A stretch of 11,788 nucleotides of DNA. It comes from JBFLVQ01 sp040758525 (lineage in GTDB: Bacteria; Acidobacteriota; Blastocatellia; Chloracidobacteriales; JADJPF01). The notes under the pieces were generated by a model that had not been told where the DNA came from, did no database searches, and worked only from the letters and a program-made list of their open reading frames with translations. Within the stretch, counting starts at the first letter, position 1. Every line of letters begins with the position of its first letter. The stretch is from contig JBFLVQ010000260.1 in NCBI GenBank assembly GCA_040758525.1, positions 1-11,788 on the forward strand, read 5' to 3'. Both the position numbers and the translations under genes were made by a program. Of the stretch, positions 1-5,979 are shown one piece after another.

Positions 1-727
1 TAACAATATGTCGGTAAGGCTCACTAAATTCTATTTCAAGAGTATAAGGTTGACCAAAGTTGCTAACCTGCACATGCTGGCCGCTAAGATCCAGGAATGC
101 CCCATTAACTTCAGGAGCAGCATCGAAATTTATTATCGATTCGGCGGGTCGTTGCTGCCCAGAGATAAAATCATCAAATCTACTGGCTGGCAGCGATAAA
201 TTAACGGCATGCTTTTGCGGCGCTGCAAAATAAGGGTGGAAGCCAGCATAAAAAGGCATAGGTCGATTGCTACGATTATGGTAACGTTGTTCTATTGTCA
301 AACCATGTCTAGTTAGTCGATAAGTGAAATCTACCGTGAATTCGAAAGGGTATTGTTGCTCTGTTGCGAGTCCATTCTCTAGCCGCAAAGTAACTGCTGC
401 CGCATCTTCTTTCGTCTCTACATTGATCAACGACCAGGGCAGATTACGTGCAAAGCCATGCTGTTTCATTGTGTAGGTGTGGCCATCCAATTCATATTTA
501 CCCTCTGCCAAAGGGCCACAGATAGGGAAAAGAACAGGATTACCACCACGTACATTCTTACTTGCATCATTAAGGGTATCTCGATCCAAATAGAACACCA
601 GTTGGCCAGCGACACTCAGTTGTGAAACAATTCCACCACGTTCAGGCATGATCTCTAGCCATGTGCCTTTATTATCACTTAAGGTATGCAGCTTGTAGTG
701 ATCGAAAGATTCCTGATGTGAAAACAT
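1..727 (-). CDS. Aldose 1-epimerase-like protein (galactose mutarotase fold), C-terminus cut by window edge
   Basis: This gene encodes an aldose 1-epimerase-like enzyme, expected to interconvert alpha and beta anomers of a sugar or sugar phosphate in the cytoplasm. I translated 242 codons on the minus strand from ATG 727-725; the frame stays open to base 1, so the C-terminus is missing. Visible family motifs are PERGGIV (about residue 28), GGNPVLFPICGPL (about 61), KQHGFARNLPW (about 88) and FYAGFHPYF (about 160). The last holds the conserved His-Pro-Tyr of the active-site region. Bacterial and cyanobacterial members annotated as aldose or glucose-6-phosphate 1-epimerase carry the same motifs. 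GCGAGGTG lies 7 nt before the ATG as a good ribosome binding site. The gene starts 35 bp after the FHA gene on the same strand, so co-transcription is likely. The substrate cannot be told from sequence. Confidence 0.85.
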   Translation of the reverse strand, partial: MFSHQESFDHYKLHTLSDNKGTWLEIMPERGGIVSQLSVAGQLVFYLDRDTLNDASKNVRGGNPVLFPICGPLAEGKYELDGHTYTMKQHGFARNLPWSLINVETKEDAAAVTLRLENGLATEQQYPFEFTVDFTYRLTRHGLTIEQRYHNRSNRPMPFYAGFHPYFAAPQKHAVNLSLPASRFDDFISGQQRPAESIINFDAAPEVNGAFLDLSGQHVQVSNFGQPYTLEIEFSEPYRHIV

Positions 728-762
728 TGTGACACCTCGCTTAATAATGGTCAAAGTAGACG

Positions 763-1803
763 TTATTTTTTCGGTGGGCGGGAAGAGAGTGGCAATCTTC
801 TGGTGATTGGTTGTTTGGCCGCTGGAGTTTTCACTGTGATAGTATGTAAATCTTCACCCTGTCTATGCACGCCGGCACGCTCCTGCTCTGCACTAATCTC
901 AGCTAATACCATTGGATCGATATGATCCATTATGTTAAAGCGTACTTGTGCTAGACCTAGATGTATGATATCGCCATGCTCAAGTACTGCTGGATGGCCT
1001 GGTTTGACATCAATCAGCTCTTTGTTGACGTTGTCCTTGGCACGTTCAATACGAGTAGAATTAGCGCTACCGCTATCTTCTATATAGTAGCTGCCATCTT
1101 CTTTGTAAGTAATCTTAGCATGTTGACGTGAGACACTATTGCAGACTGCCTCAGGATCGTCATTCTGAGCAAAAATAAAATCATTACGTCGTAAGAAAAG
1201 GCCAGTCTTATCATCTAGTACAACTCGTAAACGGCCTATATGAGTAATCTCACGTATAAGCAGGTAGTTATTTCGATAGACTTCTGCATTAAGAGCAGTA
1301 AGACGCGCAAGCACCGGCATTTTCGCATGCCGTACTCTGATTGCAACAATACGGCGCTGTGCTTGATCGATAATAACATCAGCTTCGGCGAGAGAATCAT
1401 CCTGCTTTGGCCAAGTAAAAGTTACTGTACAGCGGCAACAGCCAGCGATCAGCGCAGGGTGATCGCGCTTAACCAACTCTACCTCAGCACGCATAGGCAA
1501 GATTGTTTCCAGGCCTGCTGCTTTAGCAGTGTCGAGCAATAGACGCGCTAGCTCTGGCGCACAGAAGATCATTTCTAATGGCTCAAGCTTATCGGCTTTC
1601 TCCTCAAGGACGTGAACAGTAAGAATATTGGGTAAGAATTTGCTATCCGCCCAGCGGTATTGTTGTAGACGTATCTGTTCGGCAATCTGCGCACAGAGTT
1701 CTTTTGCATCAATATCTTCTGTGCTCAATTTGGGTTGTGTTGCAATTGCCTGCTGGAGAAACTGTTCGATATTAGCTAACCCTTCATTAAATGAATTCAC
1801 CAT
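763..1803 (-). CDS. FHA-domain protein with FhaA-like N-terminal region
   Basis: This 346-residue cytoplasmic protein has no signal peptide or membrane segment. A forkhead-associated domain spans about residues 181-295. It shows the expected IGR (189-191), SRQH (225-228, the phosphothreonine-binding Ser/Arg loop), DSGSANST (243-250, the Asn-Ser loop) and HGDIIHLG (276-283). The N-terminal half (about 5-130, with FLPNILTVHV and later KLEPLEMIF) resembles the N-terminal domain placed before FHA in mycobacterial FhaA-like proteins (DUF3662), but I can only call that similarity. The basic, Pro-rich tail after 310 looks disordered. FHA domains bind phosphothreonine peptides, and this gene follows a Ser/Thr kinase gene by 59 bp, so it may read the kinase's autophosphorylation or substrates (inference). 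AGGAAAG before ATG 1803-1801 is a plausible ribosome binding site. Confidence 0.88.
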   Translation of the reverse strand: MVNSFNEGLANIEQFLQQAIATQPKLSTEDIDAKELCAQIAEQIRLQQYRWADSKFLPNILTVHVLEEKADKLEPLEMIFCAPELARLLLDTAKAAGLETILPMRAEVELVKRDHPALIAGCCRCTVTFTWPKQDDSLAEADVIIDQAQRRIVAIRVRHAKMPVLARLTALNAEVYRNNYLLIREITHIGRLRVVLDDKTGLFLRRNDFIFAQNDDPEAVCNSVSRQHAKITYKEDGSYYIEDSGSANSTRIERAKDNVNKELIDVKPGHPAVLEHGDIIHLGLAQVRFNIMDHIDPMVLAEISAEQERAGVHRQGEDLHTITVKTPAAKQPITRRLPLSSRPPKK

Positions 1804-1820
1804 GTTCTTTCCTCACAACA

Positions 1821-1833
1821 GGCGGCAACCGCC
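1821..1833 (-). other. Intergenic hairpin between kinase and FHA genes
   Basis: GGCGG-CAA-CCGCC forms a 5-bp GC-only stem with a 3-nt loop in the 59-bp gap between the kinase stop and the FHA start. There is no following U run in the transcribed (minus) direction, so it is not a standard terminator. It may be an mRNA-stability or translation element, or chance. Confidence 0.3.
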
Positions 1834-1862
1834 GCTGACAGGGTTGAACCTTCACAACAACA

Positions 1863-3032
1863 TCATTTAAGAGCCCATACCGCGACTAGCAGGATAATCA
1901 CCAGTGCAATGGCGGCAACGATATAGAGCACGGTGTTGCTAGGGGCTTGTTGAGATGCCGACTGCATAGCAGGTTGCCCTAGTGGCTTGATCTGTCCACT
2001 GGCTGCTGAGGTAGCTGGAGGCGCAGCAACTGTGGGAGTGGTCACAGGAGGATTAGCAGCTTGTGGCTTCGTTACCGAAGGCGGTGCCATTGCCATTGGT
2101 TGTACTTTCGCAGCAGGGGCAGATACTGATTGTGGTGCCGTGGTAGCCGCAGGCCCTAGTACAGTCTTCTGCATTTGTTCGATCTTATCCAATACCTCAT
2201 CAATACTACGTGGGCGCTGATCTTTCTCCTTGTTCAGCAGCTCATTAATAAAGTCCTCAACTACCTTAGGTACATTAGCAGCGAATTCCCGTATTGAAGG
2301 TAGTGGCTTGCTCATATGCATACGCAGGACGGAGAAGAAATTTCCTTCAAAGGGTGGTTTGCCGGCAAGCATCTCAAAAAGAATGATCCCTAGGGCATAG
2401 ATATCAGTGCGTTCGTCAACGCCTGTGCCCAAGCACTGTTCTGGCGACATATAACAAGGTGTGCCCATTACTTCGCCAGCCGAAGTGAGGTTAGCCTTAG
2501 ATTGCCCTACCCCTTCTTTAAGCTTTGCCAGTCCGAAATCGGTTACTTTCACATATCCTGTGGCACTAGCTGGCAACATAACATTTTCTGGCTTCAAGTC
2601 ACGATGAATAACACCCACTTTATGGGCTGCCGATACGGCGCTGGCGATCTGTTTGGTTATACTGAGCGCTTGATCCAGAGGCAGCGTGCGGGAATTTTTT
2701 AGCAGGTCACGTAGTGACATGCCTTCAATAAATTCCATGGCAAAATAGCCACCACCAGTATTAAGTGAACCATATTCATGGATTGTCACCGCATTGGGAT
2801 GTTGGATCTGAGCAACGACATTGGCCTCGCGATCAAAGCGGGTCTGTAATCCTTGCTCAGCCAGATCAAATTTGATGATCTTAAGGGCGACCTGACGCGA
2901 GTCGCGTACATCCGTAGCACGGTAAACAACGCCTACGTTACCTCGCCCTAGTAGGGCCTTGATGCGGAAGCGATCATTGATGAGCTGCCCAATCAATCCC
3001 TCTTCCGCTTTAAGATTGTCTCTTGTACTCAT
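1863..3032 (-). CDS. Serine/threonine protein kinase, PknB/Hanks type, with C-terminal membrane anchor
   Basis: This 389-residue Hanks-type Ser/Thr kinase has a complete catalytic core at about residues 22-285: glycine loop GRGNVG (29-34), ATP-binding Lys51, helix-C Glu69, HRDLKPEN (143-150) with catalytic Asp145, DFG at 165-167, GTPCYMSPEQ (190-199) and DIYALG (210-215). Residues 291-366 are a Pro/Ala/Ser/Thr-rich linker, and 367-388 form one hydrophobic segment that ends at the last residue. The kinase is therefore tail-anchored in the membrane with no extracellular sensor. I chose ATG 3032-3030 over an in-frame TTG 36 bp upstream (3068), because the kinase fold does not need the extra residues and TTG is weaker; GGGAG lies 12 nt before the ATG. 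The downstream FHA gene suggests a phospho-signalling pair. Substrates are unknown. Confidence 0.93.
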   Translation of the reverse strand: MSTRDNLKAEEGLIGQLINDRFRIKALLGRGNVGVVYRATDVRDSRQVALKIIKFDLAEQGLQTRFDREANVVAQIQHPNAVTIHEYGSLNTGGGYFAMEFIEGMSLRDLLKNSRTLPLDQALSITKQIASAVSAAHKVGVIHRDLKPENVMLPASATGYVKVTDFGLAKLKEGVGQSKANLTSAGEVMGTPCYMSPEQCLGTGVDERTDIYALGIILFEMLAGKPPFEGNFFSVLRMHMSKPLPSIREFAANVPKVVEDFINELLNKEKDQRPRSIDEVLDKIEQMQKTVLGPAATTAPQSVSAPAAKVQPMAMAPPSVTKPQAANPPVTTPTVAAPPATSAASGQIKPLGQPAMQSASQQAPSNTVLYIVAAIALVIILLVAVWALK

Positions 3033-3154
3033 AGTAGTTCCATACTCCCAGCGGATCTGTTTCCTCAATTATGCGTACTTTCACAGGCAGAATGCAACCA
3101 GCAAGTGATACTGTTGACTAGATGACAGCTTGGACCGGTTAGCCGGGCGATCCG

Positions 3155-3184
3155 AATATAGTACAAAATAGTCTCAAATTCCAA
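3155..3184 (-). promoter_or_regulatory. Candidate sigma-70 promoter for the kinase-FHA-epimerase unit
   Basis: On the minus strand TTGGAA (3184-3179) and TATATT (3160-3155) are separated by 18 bp, about 120 bp upstream of the kinase ATG. Three matches in the -35 and five in the -10 make it plausible, not certain. It would let the kinase operon be transcribed separately from the upstream small membrane-protein gene. Confidence 0.4.
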
Positions 3185-3213
3185 CAACTTCAGTATCAGC
3201 GTGAAATTTGTTT

Positions 3214-3230
3214 TAAGGGTAATACCCTTA
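3214..3230. repeat. Perfect 17-bp palindrome overlapping a stop codon
   Basis: TAAGGGTA-A-TACCCTTA is a perfect inverted repeat with a single central base. It includes the TAA stop of the small membrane-protein gene (3230-3228). The centre is too tight for a good RNA hairpin and no U run follows, so a protein-binding site is as likely as a terminator. It lies about 30 bp upstream of the candidate kinase promoter, where an operator would fit. Confidence 0.4.
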
Positions 3231-3617
3231 GAAGCTAGCCAGACGACTTGTCACCAGCTCAGTAACGGCTCGCGCAGACTTGGCCGAATCCAGGATCTGG
3301 TTATAGCGCCTTTGTAAAAAAGGTTGGCTGGAACGCAATTCCCCAGTAGGCATGATTGACAAACAGTCTGCCTCCACCTCAGCTTTAACCAGCAATTCAC
3401 GACGCAATTTCAAGCTGAGCAAACGTTTACAAAGTAATTTATCGAGTGCCGCGATATTGGTTGGGGTAGGTTGTAGCAACATCCGCAGCATAGCATCGAA
3501 ACAAGCACGAGTGTAATGTTGGCGCTGCCGCCGTTGGTAAATAAAATAAGGGATTAGCACAGCGAACATACCAGCAGCGGTCAAGATCAGCAACCAAAAG
3601 TTCCCATACACAACCAT
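3228..3617 (-). CDS. Small single-pass membrane protein, unknown function
   Basis: I do not recognise this 129-residue protein. Residues about 6-27 form a hydrophobic helix (FWLLILTAAGMFAVLIPYF), followed at once by a very basic stretch (YQRRQRQHY, 27-35). The positive-inside rule therefore puts the C-terminal 100 residues in the cytoplasm. That part is helical and rich in Arg, Leu and Ala with no motif I can name. GAGGAG lies 13 nt before ATG 3617-3615, a usable but long-spaced ribosome binding site. It is the first gene of a same-strand series with the kinase 195 bp downstream, and it is divergent from the Trp-heptad gene at 3789. Coding status rests on its length, membrane topology and ribosome binding site. 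Confidence 0.65.
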   Translation of the reverse strand: MVVYGNFWLLILTAAGMFAVLIPYFIYQRRQRQHYTRACFDAMLRMLLQPTPTNIAALDKLLCKRLLSLKLRRELLVKAEVEADCLSIMPTGELRSSQPFLQRRYNQILDSAKSARAVTELVTSRLASF

Positions 3618-3775
3618 ATAAGCTCTTGAGCTCCTCTAACTACGTAAATCTATTAATTGTACCATTGATGTGGGTTCGGATGGCTATTGATATTATACTC
3701 AATCCGTACTGCAGGAAATCTTCTGCTTGCGAATGTGAATATGTTTCTCGCCAACGGGAATATGATAATATAAAT

Positions 3776-3783
3776 GGGGAGGA
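3776..3783 (+). promoter_or_regulatory. Ribosome binding site that fixes the start of the Trp-heptad gene
   Basis: GGGGAGGA ends 5 nt before ATG 3789. An in-frame ATG at 3774 overlaps this Shine-Dalgarno and has none of its own, so 3789 is the better start. Confidence 0.7.
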
Positions 3784-3788
3784 ACACC

Positions 3789-4088
3789 ATGCAGTTTTCC
3801 GTTATCGTTGCACTATTCGGCATTATCTTTGGTTTAATAGGTTGGGGCCTCTATTTTTGGGAAAGGCGCCAACGGCGTGTGGCCCAGATCGCGGTGACAC
3901 GTTGGCAAAAGATCTTTACCGAATGGAAACGGGCTGCTGAGGTTTGGCAAGAGTCAGCACAGGTTTGGCGCGAGGCTTCTAAGATCTGGCGTGAAACCGC
4001 AGAAAAGTATCAGACCTCTTCAGAGACTTGGCGGGAACTGTATCTACAACAAGAAGAGTCCAAAGAGGACGAAGAGCTGATCAACTGA
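3789..4088 (+). CDS. Membrane-anchored protein with a strict tryptophan-heptad repeat
   Basis: This is a 99-residue protein of unknown function. Residues 3-24 form a hydrophobic anchor (FSVIVALFGIIFGLIGWGLY) followed by ERRQRR, so the rest should be cytoplasmic. From residue 39 an aromatic residue recurs every seven positions: W39, W46, W53, W60, W67, Y74, W81. The consensus heptad is W-x-E-A-x-x-V/I, with Ala/Ser at the fourth and fifth positions. This fits a long amphipathic helix that self-assembles as a Trp-cored coiled coil, or a helix lying on a membrane. The tail (86-97) is strongly acidic. It sits upstream of the secreted protein at 4162 on the same strand (73-bp gap) and divergent from another small membrane protein. 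Coiled-coil assembly is inference; the heptad periodicity is directly visible. Confidence 0.8.
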   Translation: MQFSVIVALFGIIFGLIGWGLYFWERRQRRVAQIAVTRWQKIFTEWKRAAEVWQESAQVWREASKIWRETAEKYQTSSETWRELYLQQEESKEDEELIN

Positions 4089-4101
4089 TAAACAGAATAT
4101 C

Positions 4102-4126
4102 TGCCGCATCTGGTCGGGTGGCGGCA
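4102..4126 (+). other. Intergenic stem-loop
   Basis: TGCCGC and GCGGCA form a 6-bp stem around a 13-nt loop between the Trp-heptad gene and the proline-rich secreted protein. No U run follows, so it is at most a weak attenuator or processing site. Confidence 0.25.
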
Positions 4127-4161
4127 ACAACCTATTATCTTATACAAGGCGAGAGACCATT

Positions 4162-4725
4162 ATGAAGTGCTGTTTGGCAACCTTCATTTTCATTATGCTT
4201 TTTGCAGCCAGTAGTGGGCTTGCACAGAATTTAAGCCAGGTAGCGACCGTACCAGCACCAACACCACCACCAGCAACCGTACCTACATCAACAGAGACAA
4301 TAGTTAATTTCGAATTACCATTGGTAACAGTAGAAGTTTTGGGTGTACGCGAGCGATTTTTTAAGTTTTCACCGCCACCCCCACCACCAAAAACATTTGC
4401 TGATCGTGCCGCCGAAATTACTAAGGATGCGTTCTTTCAGCGTCAACGGTTCGAGGAGACCGGCCAGGCGATAGAGATCGATCGCGATCATATATACTAT
4501 CGCCGTGATGCCTACTCCTATACCAAAGGGATCATATTCTACAACTTCTTCAATCGGCGTATGGATATTGGTCTATATAAAAAATACTTTTCTCCTGCCA
4601 GTACGCCATTGATGGGTAATATGTCTACCGATTTCAACCAGCAGGAGTCTAGTAGTCTCTTACTGCGTAACAGTGGTAAAGTCTTCTTTAGTCTGCGTGT
4701 CAATTTAACTGGGCCAAGAGATTGA
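4162..4725 (+). CDS. Secreted proline-rich protein of unknown function
   Basis: This 187-residue protein has a clear signal peptide: positive Lys2, hydrophobic core about 5-16, and probable cleavage after Ala21 (GLA|Q). The mature part opens with a Pro/Thr/Val stretch (about 28-45, with PTPPP) and has a second run of six consecutive prolines about 50 residues later (FSPPPPPPKTF). After that comes a basic, Tyr- and Phe-rich region (DHIYYRRDAYSY, IIFYNFFNRR) and a short C-terminal part that looks beta-rich (VFFSLRVNLTG). No catalytic or known structural motif is recognised. Translation of the six-Pro run would be expected to need EF-P. AAGG lies 12 nt before the ATG with GAGAG closer. It ends 9 bp from the convergent SIS gene. 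Confidence 0.75.
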   Translation: MKCCLATFIFIMLFAASSGLAQNLSQVATVPAPTPPPATVPTSTETIVNFELPLVTVEVLGVRERFFKFSPPPPPPKTFADRAAEITKDAFFQRQRFEETGQAIEIDRDHIYYRRDAYSYTKGIIFYNFFNRRMDIGLYKKYFSPASTPLMGNMSTDFNQQESSSLLLRNSGKVFFSLRVNLTGPRD

Positions 4726-4734
4726 TAACAAGGA

Positions 4735-5766
4735 CTAAACCGTCTGAGTAATTTTAGTTAGTGAGCGTGGATTATCTGGATCAAGCCCACGTCTTTCTGC
4801 TAACAGGGCAGCAAACAGTTGTGCCGGGATCACATAAGGAATTGGTGAGAGTAGCTCATCAATACGCTTAGGAAGACGTATAGATTTACTAGCTAAGCGA
4901 CAGATCGATGCTTCGCTTGATATTACTAGCGTTTCCGATTGTAGCTCTCGCAATCGCTTTATCAACTTACCCATATCTGCCAACGTACGCCCTCGCGGAG
5001 CAAATACAAAAGCAGGAAAATCACGTTCAATTACAGCAACTGGGCCATGTAAGAAATCCGCAGATGAATAAGGTTTAGCCACTAGGTAAGAGGTTTCCAT
5101 CAATTTGATGGCAAATTCACAGGCATTGGCATAATTAAGCCCACGCGCAACCACTACACAGTGGCGCATAAAGCGATAACGTTCTACCAGACTATCAATC
5201 TCTGGCTCTAACTTTAGTGCCGCTGCGGTCAATTCAGGAATATCTTCAATAGGGATCTGAGTTGTTGTTGGCGAGAGCACTCGTGCCAATATATAGAAAG
5301 CCATCAATTGCGCTGTATATGTCTTAGTAGCAGCAACTGAACGTTCTCTTCCTACTCCAGTCCAGAAGAGTGCATCAACTAAAGAGGCCATTGTAGAATT
5401 TCGCTCATTAGTAATTCCTAGTGTACATGCGCCACTACGCCGACAGCTCTCTAAAACTATGTTGATGTCTTTGCCTTCACCTGATTGTGATACTCCTATC
5501 ACCAAGGTATTCTGCAGTCGTAGTCGTTTACGATAGAGTGTATGTATAGAAGGCGCTGCTAATGAGACTGGGATTCCTGTGCTCAGCTCTAGCAGATAAC
5601 GACCGAAAAGCGCGGCATTATCCGAACTTCCTCTTGCTACCAAGATGATCAGTTGAGGATTGGAAGGTAGGATTGCACGCCAATTTTTAAGCTCGGTCTG
5701 CCCACGTTGTAGAATACGTGCCAGCGCGGCGGGTTGCTCTTTAATCTCTTGTAACATCCAGCTCAC
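4735..5766 (-). CDS. SIS-domain phosphosugar isomerase or deaminase (GlmS isomerase-half-like)
   Basis: This 343-residue protein has two tandem SIS domains and matches the isomerase half of glucosamine-6-phosphate synthase, but it lacks the N-terminal glutaminase domain. Visible motifs are ARGSSDNA (44-51), SQSGEGKD (93-100, phosphosugar binding), SVAATKTYTAQL (143-154), KLMETSY (221-227), FLHGPVAVI (238-246), LSPIPYVIP (306-314) and GLDPDNPRSLTK (327-338). Glu224, His240 and Lys338 sit where GlmS has its catalytic Glu488, His504 and Lys603, with the same 16-residue Glu-His spacing. Without a glutaminase it cannot use glutamine, so a NagB-II-like deaminase or an AgaS-like isomerase role is likely. 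The start is GTG 5766-5764, supported by AGGAGGTGATT with AGGAGG at 5781-5776, 9 nt upstream. It appears monocistronic. Confidence 0.88.
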   Translation of the reverse strand: MSWMLQEIKEQPAALARILQRGQTELKNWRAILPSNPQLIILVARGSSDNAALFGRYLLELSTGIPVSLAAPSIHTLYRKRLRLQNTLVIGVSQSGEGKDINIVLESCRRSGACTLGITNERNSTMASLVDALFWTGVGRERSVAATKTYTAQLMAFYILARVLSPTTTQIPIEDIPELTAAALKLEPEIDSLVERYRFMRHCVVVARGLNYANACEFAIKLMETSYLVAKPYSSADFLHGPVAVIERDFPAFVFAPRGRTLADMGKLIKRLRELQSETLVISSEASICRLASKSIRLPKRIDELLSPIPYVIPAQLFAALLAERRGLDPDNPRSLTKITQTV

Positions 5767-5889
5767 CGTTAATCACCTCCTAGCGCACGCTTTTTCAACG
5801 CTAAAATAAGGATGCCAATCTTACGCCAAGCAGGCAAGCCTGGCTGCAGGAAAGCGGTAGCTAGATCGGCAAAACCCTAGTTGGGAGGG

Positions 5890-5918
5890 TTGACAAAGAC
5901 CTATTCGTCCCCTAATAT
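5890..5918 (+). promoter_or_regulatory. Near-consensus sigma-70 promoter of the tRNA-fMet gene
   Basis: TTGACA (5890-5895) is a perfect -35 box, followed after exactly 17 bp by TAATAT (5913-5918). Transcription should begin near 5925, about 20 nt before the mature 5' end of the tRNA. This is the strongest promoter in the window, as expected for an initiator tRNA gene. Confidence 0.8.
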
Positions 5919-5923
5919 GAGTT

Positions 5924-5940
5924 TTCTCTAAAAGAGAGAA
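5924..5940 (+). other. Hairpin in the tRNA 5' leader
   Basis: TTCTCT (5924-5929) and AGAGAA (5935-5940) can form a 6-bp stem at the predicted transcript start, directly before the tRNA. It would lie in the leader removed by RNase P. Its role is unknown. Confidence 0.35.
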
Positions 5941-5979
5941 TTTGACGCGGGGTGGAGCAGTCTGGTAGCTCGTTGGGCT

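Noticed and set aside
8..199. A 63-codon plus-strand open frame at the left edge
   Set aside because: It is antisense to the aldose-epimerase coding region, whose motifs are clear.
3744..3771. TTTCTC-N16-TAATAT as promoter of the Trp-heptad gene
   Set aside because: Transcription would begin at about 3778, inside the Shine-Dalgarno, leaving no usable ribosome binding site.
3626..3940. A 104-codon plus-strand open frame overlapping the Trp-heptad gene
   Set aside because: It is out of frame with the better-supported gene at 3789, lacks a Shine-Dalgarno and has no domain or hydrophobic pattern.
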